Notes under the pieces: generated by a model | Database searches by the model: none | Seen by the model: only the letters and a program-made list of their open reading frames with translations | What the model was told of the DNA's origin: nothing | Shown: one piece after another, positions 8,054 through 14,532 of the stretch | Layout of the letters: each line of letters opens with the position of its first letter | Numbering within the stretch: position 1 is the stretch's first letter | Translations under genes and position numbers: made by a program | DNA from: Actinomadura physcomitrii | Lineage (GTDB): Bacteria; Actinomycetota; Actinomycetes; Streptosporangiales; Streptosporangiaceae | NCBI RefSeq assembly: GCF_008923205.2 | Contig: NZ_WBMS02000065.1 | Span: 1 to 40,757 of the forward strand | Reading direction: 5' to 3' | DNA: 40,757 bases

Positions 8054-9574
8054 GTGCGAATCCCCTTGCGCTCCCCGAGACGGCGGGCCACCGCCGCGGC
8101 CTTGGGAGCGGTGCTCTTCGGCGCGTTCATCGGCGCGGCGCCGTCCGCCCGCGCGGACGCGGACGACCCGGCCGTGAGCGTGCCGCCGGCGGGCGCCCAC
8201 GGCTTCCCGTTCCTCGCCGCCGCGGAGGATCTCGGTTCGTTCGGCTACACCGAGGACGAGTACTTCATCTCCGGCACCGCGCACTCGTACGCGAAGGCGG
8301 GGTCGTGGGGCTCGGACGGGCGGTGGAGCGTGCGCGAGTCCGGCAGTGCCGCGTACAAGACCCGGCTGCTCGTCCGGCGGCCGACGGACCCGGCGAAGTT
8401 CAACGGGACGGTCGTCGTCGAATGGCTGAACGTCAGCGGGCAGCTGGAGCTGTCGCCGGACTACTGGTTCGAGCGGGACGAGCTGCTGCGCGAGGGCTAC
8501 GCGTGGGTGGGCGTCTCGGCGCAGTCGGTCGGCGTCAACGGCGGGCTCGGCGAGATCCACGGCCTGAAGGGCTGGGATCCCGCGCGGTACGGGACGCTCG
8601 TCCATCCGGGCGACGCGTACTCCTATGACATCTTCTCGCAGGCCGGGCGGGCGCTGCGGGCGCCGCACGGCCCGGACCCGCTCGGCGGGCTGAAGGTGCG
8701 GACGCTGCTGGCGGACGGCGAGTCGCAGTCGGCCGGGTTCATGACGACGTACGCGGACGCGGTGCAGCCGGTCGCGAAGGTCTACGACGGCCTCATGATC
8801 CACAGCAACAGCGCGGTGGGCGCGCCGATCAGCGGCGCGCTCGCGGACACGCTGACGATGCCGAACCCGTCCCGGATCCGGACCGACCTGCCGGTGCCGA
8901 CGTTCGTGGTGCTCACCGAGACCGACGTGCCGCTGGCGTCGGCGGCACGGCAGCCGGACACCGGCGGCGTCGTGCACTGGGAGCTGGCGGGCACGTCGCA
9001 CGGCGACCAGTGGGCCTACGACCTGGGTGATCCGACGTTGAAGAAGTCGGCGGGGTCGGCGGCGCCGCAGGCGGACTGCGCCGCGGGGACGCCACCGTTC
9101 AACGACGGGCCGGGCCACTACTCGATGAACGCGGCGCTGCGCCATCTGGCGTCGTGGGCGCGGGGCGGGGCGCGGCCGCCGAGCGGCGCGCCGCTGAACA
9201 CGGCGCTGCGCGATCCGCGTACCGGGCTCGCGACGGGCGGCGTCCGGCTGCCGGACGTCACAGTGCCGACGCGCACGCTCACCGGGCTGCGGAACCTGGG
9301 CCTCGGCGACGGCGTCTTCTGCGGTCTCTACGGTGCCCGCGACCCGTGGAACGGCGACGCGGACGCGTGGGACGGGCACGACGCGGGCGACCCGTCCGAC
9401 CCGTCGTTCCCGCCGACCGCCGAGCCGGTGCTCAGCCGGCTGTACCCGACGCACGCCGGGTACGTGGGCAAGGTGCGGGCGGCGGCGCAGCAGTCCGTCG
9501 CGGGCGGGTACCTGCTGCCGGAGGACGCGGCGGCCATCGTGAAGGCCGCGCAGGACTCGTCCATCGGCGGCTGA
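8054..9574 (+). CDS. secreted alpha/beta-hydrolase domain protein
   Basis: A 506-residue exported protein. GTG 8054 is preceded by AAGGAGG at six bases and is followed by a basic N-terminus, a hydrophobic segment (AAALGAVLFGAFIGAA) and an ARA cleavage site near residue 33. The frame is open further upstream, but that part has no such signals. The mature region resembles the actinobacterial alpha/beta-hydrolase domain family of about 450-500 residues: FNGTVVVEWLNVSG in the N-terminal third, GESQSAGFM with likely nucleophile Ser224, TFVVLTETDV, and HWELAGTSHGDQW, which probably supplies the catalytic His. Substrate unknown; esterase-like activity is inferred. Its pairing with the divergent cutinase suggests a shared role in extracellular ester breakdown. 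It ends at a bidirectional hairpin. Confidence 0.85.
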   Translation: MRIPLRSPRRRATAAALGAVLFGAFIGAAPSARADADDPAVSVPPAGAHGFPFLAAAEDLGSFGYTEDEYFISGTAHSYAKAGSWGSDGRWSVRESGSAAYKTRLLVRRPTDPAKFNGTVVVEWLNVSGQLELSPDYWFERDELLREGYAWVGVSAQSVGVNGGLGEIHGLKGWDPARYGTLVHPGDAYSYDIFSQAGRALRAPHGPDPLGGLKVRTLLADGESQSAGFMTTYADAVQPVAKVYDGLMIHSNSAVGAPISGALADTLTMPNPSRIRTDLPVPTFVVLTETDVPLASAARQPDTGGVVHWELAGTSHGDQWAYDLGDPTLKKSAGSAAPQADCAAGTPPFNDGPGHYSMNAALRHLASWARGGARPPSGAPLNTALRDPRTGLATGGVRLPDVTVPTRTLTGLRNLGLGDGVFCGLYGARDPWNGDADAWDGHDAGDPSDPSFPPTAEPVLSRLYPTHAGYVGKVRAAAQQSVAGGYLLPEDAAAIVKAAQDSSIGG

Positions 9575-9588
9575 CCCGGTGGGCGACG

Positions 9589-9633
9589 CCGGCCGGCGCG
9601 GGCTCTCGGCGATCCACGTCCCGCGCCGGCCGG
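9589..9633. terminator. bidirectional hairpin terminator
   Basis: CCGGCCGGCGCGGG (9589-9602) pairs perfectly with 9620-9633, a 14-bp stem with a 17-base loop. It lies between the stop of the hydrolase (9574, plus) and the stop of the small gene (9664, minus), so it can serve both. Confidence 0.7.
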
Positions 9634-9663
9634 TGCACGTCCGGGCGCGGGCGGAGCAGAGGG

Positions 9664-9879
9664 TCAGCTGGTGTCGACCGAGCGCTGCTGGCCCGGGTAG
9701 CCGGGCTTCTGGTAGGGCAGCCCGACCATCTCGTCGTCGAGCGTCCCGGCGGTGAGCGGCAGGTCCGGCGGCTCGGGGGCGGGGCCGTCCGGCTTCGCGC
9801 CGGACGGCGGGGCGTCCACGGGACCGCCCGCGTTCACCCCCTGCGACTCGACGAGGTCGTCCTCATGCTCTTTGTGCAT
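9664..9879 (-). CDS. small acidic/proline-rich protein, unknown
   Basis: A 71-residue soluble protein starting MHKEHEDDLVESQG and ending PYQKPGYPGQQRSVDTS, with a Pro/Asp/Gly-rich middle. No domain is recognised and there is no membrane segment or cysteine. ATG 9879 has AAAGGGA at a suitable distance. It is followed by a shared terminator and is divergent from the YchJ-like gene, which supports it being real. No function is proposed. Confidence 0.6.
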   Translation of the reverse strand: MHKEHEDDLVESQGVNAGGPVDAPPSGAKPDGPAPEPPDLPLTAGTLDDEMVGLPYQKPGYPGQQRSVDTS

Positions 9880-9947
9880 GTTCGTCCCTTTACCCAGAAG
9901 GAACCGGAATAACTGAGGGCCCCGCGCCGCTGCGGGAGAATCGCCGC

Positions 9948-10328
9948 ATGGCGAAGAAGTGCCCCTGCGGGACCGGGACCGCGTACGGGGAGTGCTGCGG
10001 GCGGCTGCACCGGGGCGAGGCCGCCGCGCGGACGGCGGAGGAGCTGATGCGGTCGCGGTTCAGCGCGTTCGCCGTCCGGGACGAGGCGTACCTGCTGGCG
10101 AGCTGGCATCCGGCGACGCGGCCCGAGCGCGTCGAGGCCGAGCCCGGGACGCGGTGGACGCGGCTGGAGATCGTCCGCACCGAGGACGGCGGTCCGGACG
10201 ACGGCAAGGGCGTCGTGGAGTTCCGCGCCCACTACACCTCGGGCGGACGGGACGGGGTGATGCACGAGGTCAGCCGGTTCGTCCGGCACGACGGCGCGTG
10301 GGTCTACGTCCGCGGCAAGGTCTCCTGA
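9948..10328 (+). CDS. YchJ-family SEC-C motif protein (UPF0225)
   Basis: A 126-residue protein with the family's N-terminal zinc-type cysteine motif (KKCPCGTGTAYGECCGRLH; Cys5, 7, 16, 17), the typical LMRSRFSAFAVRDEAYLLAS WHP stretch and a C-terminal NTF2-like sheet (VVEFRAHY, VSRFVRHDGAWVYVRG). Length is normal for the single-SEC-C form. The biological role of the family is not settled. A GGGAG lies ten bases before ATG 9948. Its 3' end overlaps the cupin gene on the other strand by 25 bases, so the two converge with no room for a terminator. Confidence 0.9.
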   Translation: MAKKCPCGTGTAYGECCGRLHRGEAAARTAEELMRSRFSAFAVRDEAYLLASWHPATRPERVEAEPGTRWTRLEIVRTEDGGPDDGKGVVEFRAHYTSGGRDGVMHEVSRFVRHDGAWVYVRGKVS

Positions 10329-10735
10329 CCTGCCTGGCGCCATTGCGGGACGGTCCCGGCCTCGTGGAGGCAGAAGTCGGGCGCGCCTTCGAGGGCCTTC
10401 TCCTCGCCGCCCGGCGTGTACGTGACGATCAGCCGGAGCGGGCGCCACGTCGCGTTGTAGGTGGAGTGCCAGGCGCCCTTCGGGATGTGGACGGCGTCGC
10501 CCTCGCGGATCGTGAAGGGTTCGCCGTCGTCCACCATCTGCTCCGCCTCGCCGGAGACGACGTAGATGACCTCTTCGGCGTTCGGGTGGTTGTGCCGGGC
10601 GTGCCCCTTGCCCGGGTTGACGATCACCTCGCCGAGGGTGCTGCCCGCGCCCTCGACCGCGGACGGGGTGACGAACCACTTGATCGAGCCCCAGTCGAAG
10701 GTCATGGTGGGCACGTCGCCGGGCGTCACGTGCAT
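10304..10735 (-). CDS. cupin-domain protein
   Basis: A 143-residue single-domain cupin. Cupin motif 1 is visible in GKGHARHNHPNAEEVIYVVSG (metal-type His, His, Glu) and motif 2 in DAVHIPKGAWHSTYN (His). It is the third gene of a tight operon: its ATG (10735-10733) lies directly beside the TGA (10738-10736) of the TIM-barrel gene, so translation is probably coupled. Cupins of this size bind small ligands or isomerise or oxygenate small molecules. With a Tm-1-like protein and a PEP-hydrolase-like protein it may handle a small organic acid, but the substrate is unknown. The 3' end overlaps the YchJ-like gene by 25 bases. Confidence 0.85.
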   Translation of the reverse strand: MHVTPGDVPTMTFDWGSIKWFVTPSAVEGAGSTLGEVIVNPGKGHARHNHPNAEEVIYVVSGEAEQMVDDGEPFTIREGDAVHIPKGAWHSTYNATWRPLRLIVTYTPGGEEKALEGAPDFCLHEAGTVPQWRQAGQETLPRT

Positions 10736-11557
10736 TCAGATCTCCAGGTTCTTGAAGGCGGCCACCTGCGCGGTGATGGCCCGCTCGGTCGGCAGCCGCT
10801 CGACGGAGGAGGCGCCGAAGAAGCCCACGACGCCGGTCGTGCGGGACAGGACGTAGGCGGCGTCGTCCGGTTCGGCGATGGGGCCGCCGTGGCACAGGAC
10901 GAGCACGTCGTCGCGGACCTCGGCGGCCGCGTCCCGCATGGCCTGCACCTTCGCGACCGCTTCGTCGAGGGTCAGGGCGGTGCCGGCGCCGATGCTGCCC
11001 TTGGTGGTGAGCCCGACGTGCGGGACGAGGACGTCCGCGCCGGCCTCCGCCATCGCCCGCGCCGAGTCCTCGTCGAAGACGTACGGGGCGGTGACGAGGT
11101 CGCGTTCGCGGGCGAGCCGGACCATCTCCACTTCGAGGTCGTAGCCCATGCCGGTCTCTTCGAGGTTCTGCCGGAACACGCCGTCGTAGAGGCCGACGGT
11201 CGGGAAGTTCTGCACTCCGGCGAACCCCATCGCCTTCAGCTGGTCGAGGAAGACGGGCATCACCCGGAACGGGTCGGTGCCGCACACGCCCGCGAGGACG
11301 GGGGTGTCGCGCACGACCGGCAGCACCTCCGACGCCATCTCGACGACGATCTGGTTGGCGTCCCCGTACGGCAGCAGCCCGGCGAGGGAACCGCGGCCCG
11401 CCATCCGGTAGCGGCCCGAGTTGTAGATGATGATCAGGTCGACGCCGCCGGCCTCCGCGCATTTCGCGGACAGGCCGGTGCCCGCGCCCGCGCCGATCAC
11501 CGGCTTGCCCTGCGCGACCGACGCGCGCAGGCGTTCGAGGACGGTCCGGCGGTTCAC
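10736..11557 (-). CDS. phosphoenolpyruvate hydrolase-like TIM-barrel protein
   Basis: A 273-residue protein of the TIM-barrel family annotated as PEP hydrolase/TM1620-like. Recognisable strands and loops are VIGAGAGTGLSAKCAEAGG, LIIIYNSGRYRMAGRGSLAG, GFAGVQNFPTVGLYDG, DVLVPHVGLTTKGSIGA and LVLCHGGPIAEP. The start is GTG 11557, not a far-upstream ATG: the GTG overlaps the TGA of the Tm-1-like gene as GTGA (11557-11554), the usual arrangement for coupled translation. In many bacteria this family is encoded beside Tm-1-like proteins, as here, and sometimes fused to them, which supports a joint function that remains uncharacterised in bacteria. Confidence 0.88.
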   Translation of the reverse strand: MNRRTVLERLRASVAQGKPVIGAGAGTGLSAKCAEAGGVDLIIIYNSGRYRMAGRGSLAGLLPYGDANQIVVEMASEVLPVVRDTPVLAGVCGTDPFRVMPVFLDQLKAMGFAGVQNFPTVGLYDGVFRQNLEETGMGYDLEVEMVRLARERDLVTAPYVFDEDSARAMAEAGADVLVPHVGLTTKGSIGAGTALTLDEAVAKVQAMRDAAAEVRDDVLVLCHGGPIAEPDDAAYVLSRTTGVVGFFGASSVERLPTERAITAQVAAFKNLEI

Positions 11558-12771
11558 CGCGCTCCTTCCGTGATGAGTTCGTGCAGGCGGTCGGCCATCG
11601 CGCGGCCGAACGACGGGTCGTTGACGTTCACGTCCAGTTTCTCGGTCGGGACGGCGCCGTCCATCGCGGCGAAGCAGGCGGCGTCGGCGTCCGGGTCGTG
11701 GAACGGCATGCCCGGCGCGTCCAGCGCCGACACGCCGCCGAGCGGGACGAACAGCACCGTCGGGCCGGTGGCGGCGGCGAGCTTGGCCGCGACCCGGCGC
11801 CCGAGTTCCGCCATCTCGTCGCGCGTCGTCCGCATCAGCGTGACGGTCGGGTTGTGGACGTAGAGGTTGCGGCCGGCGAACCGCTCCGGGACGGTGCCGC
11901 GCGGGCCGAAGTTCACCATGTCGAGCGCGCCGGGCGCCACGACCTGCGGGATTCCGTGCCGTCCCGCCGCGGTGAGCCGGTCCGGGCCGGCCGACAGGAC
12001 GCCGCCGACCAGGTCGTCCGCCAGTTCCGTCGTGGTCAGGTCGAGGACGCCGGCGAGGAGGCCGGCGTCGACGAGGCTCTCCAGGGCGCGCCCTCCGGCG
12101 CCGGTCGCGTGGAACACCAGCACCTCGTAGCCGAGGTCGCCGAGCCGCTCGCGCGCCGCGTCCACGGCGGGGGTCGTCACGCCGAACATCGACGCGGCCA
12201 CGAGGGGCCGCTCGTCCGCGGGCTCCGGCGGCGCGTCCGCGCGGGCCTTCGCCATTCCCGCCGCCGCTGCCGCCGCGTTCCCGAGGATCAGCCGCGACAC
12301 CCGGTTCACGCCCGCGATGTCGACGACGCTGTAGGTCATCGTGACGTCCTTCGCGCCGACGTACGGCGAAACGTCCCCGGACGCCATCGTCGACACGATC
12401 AGCTTCGGCAGCCCGATCGGCAGGTCCCGGACGGCGCGCGCCGCGATCGACGACCCGCCGCTCCCGCCGACCGCGAGGACCGCGTCGGCCCGTCCCCGCG
12501 CGACCAGCTCGGCGAGGACGACCGCCGCGCCCTCGCCCATCGCCGTGACGGCCGCGCCCCGGTCCGCCGCGTCGCGCAGCGCGCCGAGCGCCGCGCCGCC
12601 GGCTTCCGCGACCCGCTCCGCCGGCACGTCGGCCGGCACGCCCGGCGCCGGCTCGCCGACGCCCGCGTCCACGAGGACGACCTCGCAGCCCAGCTCGCGG
12701 AGCCGGTCGCGCAGCCACCCGTACTCCGCGCCCTTGGTATCGAGCGTCCCCACCAGCACCACGGTCGCCAC
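11554..12771 (-). CDS. Tm-1-like ATP-binding domain protein (UPF0261)
   Basis: A protein of about 405 residues starting VATVVLVGTLDTKGAEYG, the diagnostic N-terminus of the Tm-1-like/UPF0261 family, with the nucleotide-binding glycine loop VLAVGGSGGSSIAARAV and later PKLIVSTMASGDVSPYVG. The tomato Tm-1 N-terminal domain of this family binds ATP and inhibits a viral replicase; bacterial members are uncharacterised. I choose GTG 12771 because GGGAGG lies eight bases upstream and it gives the family start. An upstream ATG at 12807 would add 12 residues. It is the first gene of the Tm-1/TIM-barrel/cupin operon. Only a short gap separates it from the ABC operon upstream on the same strand, so read-through is possible. 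Confidence 0.88.
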   Translation of the reverse strand: MATVVLVGTLDTKGAEYGWLRDRLRELGCEVVLVDAGVGEPAPGVPADVPAERVAEAGGAALGALRDAADRGAAVTAMGEGAAVVLAELVARGRADAVLAVGGSGGSSIAARAVRDLPIGLPKLIVSTMASGDVSPYVGAKDVTMTYSVVDIAGVNRVSRLILGNAAAAAAGMAKARADAPPEPADERPLVAASMFGVTTPAVDAARERLGDLGYEVLVFHATGAGGRALESLVDAGLLAGVLDLTTTELADDLVGGVLSAGPDRLTAAGRHGIPQVVAPGALDMVNFGPRGTVPERFAGRNLYVHNPTVTLMRTTRDEMAELGRRVAAKLAAATGPTVLFVPLGGVSALDAPGMPFHDPDADAACFAAMDGAVPTEKLDVNVNDPSFGRAMADRLHELITEGAR

Positions 12772-12844
12772 GCCGCGCACCTCCCGTCCCTCGCTCCCCG
12801 GCATCATGCCCCTGGCCCGTTCCCGGCAACCGGCCGTTCGCGGC

Positions 12845-13543
12845 TCATCCCGCCGCGGGCACCGGCGCTTCGGTGATGGTGCCGTCCTCCAGCCTGAGCA
12901 CGCGGTCGGCCTCCGACAGCAGCGCCTGGTCGTGCGTCGCGACCAGCACCGTGACGCCCTCGCCGGCGACGATCGCGCGCAGCAGCGGCATGATCGCGGC
13001 GGCCGTCTCGGAGTCGAGCTGACCGGTCGGCTCGTCGGCGAGCAGCAGCCGCGGCCGGTTGGCGAGCGCGCGGGCGATCGCGACCCGCTGCCGCTGCCCG
13101 CCGGACAGCTCGTAGGGGCGCTGCGCGGCGTGGTCGGCGAGCCCGACGAGCGCGAGCAGCACCTGGACGCGCTCGTCGCGCTCGGCCGGCGCGGTCCGGG
13201 TCAGCCGCAGCGGGACCTCGACGTTCTCGGCGGCCGACAGCACCGGGATCAGGCCGTGCGACTGGAACACGAAGCCGATGTGGTCGCGGCGCAGCGCGAG
13301 CAGGTCGTCCTCGGGCAGGGCGCCGATGTCGCGGCCGTCGACGCGGACGGTGCCGCCGTCCGCGGTGTCCAGGCCGCCGATCAGGTTCAGCAGGGTCGTC
13401 TTGCCGGACCCGGACCGGCCCTGGATCGCGACGAGCTCGCCGGGCTCGACCCGGAACGACGCGCCGCGCAGCGCGGGCGCCTCGACCTTCCCGGTCCGGT
13501 AGGTGCGGACGAGGTCGTCGACCTCCACCATCGGCTCGCTCAC
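12845..13543 (-). CDS. ABC transporter ATPase, MacB/LolD type
   Basis: A 232-residue ATPase with complete motifs: Walker A GRSGSGKTT (42-50), Q-loop FVFQSHGLIP, signature LSGGQRQRVAIARAL, Walker B LLLADEPTGQLD and H-loop VATHD. Sequence style and the paired FtsX permeases place it in the MacB/LolD group, which powers export or mechanotransmission at the membrane rather than uptake. It is the last gene of a four-gene operon and overlaps the preceding ATPase gene by four bases (ATGA, 13543-13540). No binding-protein gene is present, as expected for an exporter. Confidence 0.93.
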   Translation of the reverse strand: MSEPMVEVDDLVRTYRTGKVEAPALRGASFRVEPGELVAIQGRSGSGKTTLLNLIGGLDTADGGTVRVDGRDIGALPEDDLLALRRDHIGFVFQSHGLIPVLSAAENVEVPLRLTRTAPAERDERVQVLLALVGLADHAAQRPYELSGGQRQRVAIARALANRPRLLLADEPTGQLDSETAAAIMPLLRAIVAGEGVTVLVATHDQALLSEADRVLRLEDGTITEAPVPAAG

Positions 13544-14475
13544 GCGTCCTCCTCGCGGGGCCGGTCGGGCCAGACCCCGACGTGGTCGTCCTCCAGCGCC
13601 AGCCGCACCCGCTCGCGCATGTCGAGAGCCTCGGTGAAGCCGCGCGGCAGCTGGACGCGGCCGGCCCGGTCGAGGACGGCGTACTCCTCGGCGGTGCGGG
13701 TGCCGTCGTCGGCGTCGCGGCGGCGGACCTCGCTGCTGGTGCGGCCGTCGCGGATGCCGACCGTGCGGTCGACGCGCTCGGAGACGCCGGCGTCGTGCGT
13801 GACGATCACCATGGTGGTGCCGAACTCCTGGTTGACGCGGCGGAACGCGGCGAACACCTCGGTGGCGGTGGCGGTGTCGAGCTCGCCGGTCGGCTCGTCG
13901 GCGAGCACGACGTGCGGCTCGTTGGCGACCGCGACGGCGATCGCGACGCGCTGCTGCTGGCCGCCGGACAGCTCGGCGGGGCGGCGGCCCGCGCAGTCGC
14001 CGACGCCGAGCATGCCGAGCAGGTCGGCGGCGCGGGTGGCGCGCTCGCGCCGGGACCGGCCGGCGAACCGCATCGGCAGCTCGACGTTCTGCGCGGCGGT
14101 CAGGTAGGGCAGCAGGTTGCGGGCGGTCTGCTGCCAGATGAACCCGACCTGCTCGCGGCGGAACGCGAGCCGCTCCTTGGCCGACATGGTGAGCAGGTCG
14201 GAGCCGGCGACGCGGGCGACGCCGGCGGTCGGCACGTCCAGCCCGGACAGGATGTTCAGCAGCGTCGACTTGCCCGACCCGGACGCGCCGACGACGGCGA
14301 TCAGCTCGCCGGGGTCGACGAGCAGGTCCAGGCCCTGCAGCGCGACGACCTCGATGCCCTCGCTCTTGTAGATGCGGACGAGGTTGTCGCAGACGATGTG
14401 CGCGCCCTCGCCGTAGGCGGGGCCGCGTTCGAGGGCGCGGCGCTCGAGTTCGGCCAGGTCCGGTGCGTCTACCAA
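13540..14475 (-). CDS. ABC transporter ATPase with AbrB-like C-terminal tail
   Basis: A 311-residue ATPase with Walker A GASGSGKST (63-71), signature LSGGQQQRVAIAVAV, Walker B VVLADEPTGELD and H-loop VTHD. It carries about 25 extra N-terminal residues and a C-terminal extension (EYAVLDRAGRVQLPRGF, then RERVRLALEDDHVGVWPD) whose pattern resembles the swapped-hairpin AbrB/SpoVT fold. This extra part may bind a partner or nucleic acid; that is inference. The start is TTG 14475, with GGAGG seven bases upstream. It overlaps the downstream ATPase gene by four bases, and 57 bases separate it from the permease gene upstream. Two different ATPases with two permeases suggest a heteromeric exporter. Confidence 0.9.
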   Translation of the reverse strand: MVDAPDLAELERRALERGPAYGEGAHIVCDNLVRIYKSEGIEVVALQGLDLLVDPGELIAVVGASGSGKSTLLNILSGLDVPTAGVARVAGSDLLTMSAKERLAFRREQVGFIWQQTARNLLPYLTAAQNVELPMRFAGRSRRERATRAADLLGMLGVGDCAGRRPAELSGGQQQRVAIAVAVANEPHVVLADEPTGELDTATATEVFAAFRRVNQEFGTTMVIVTHDAGVSERVDRTVGIRDGRTSSEVRRRDADDGTRTAEEYAVLDRAGRVQLPRGFTEALDMRERVRLALEDDHVGVWPDRPREEDA

Positions 14476-14532
14476 GGCTCCCCCTCCCTGCGGGGGGACG
14501 GCCCGCGCGCCCCCTGGTCCGCTTCGCTCATC

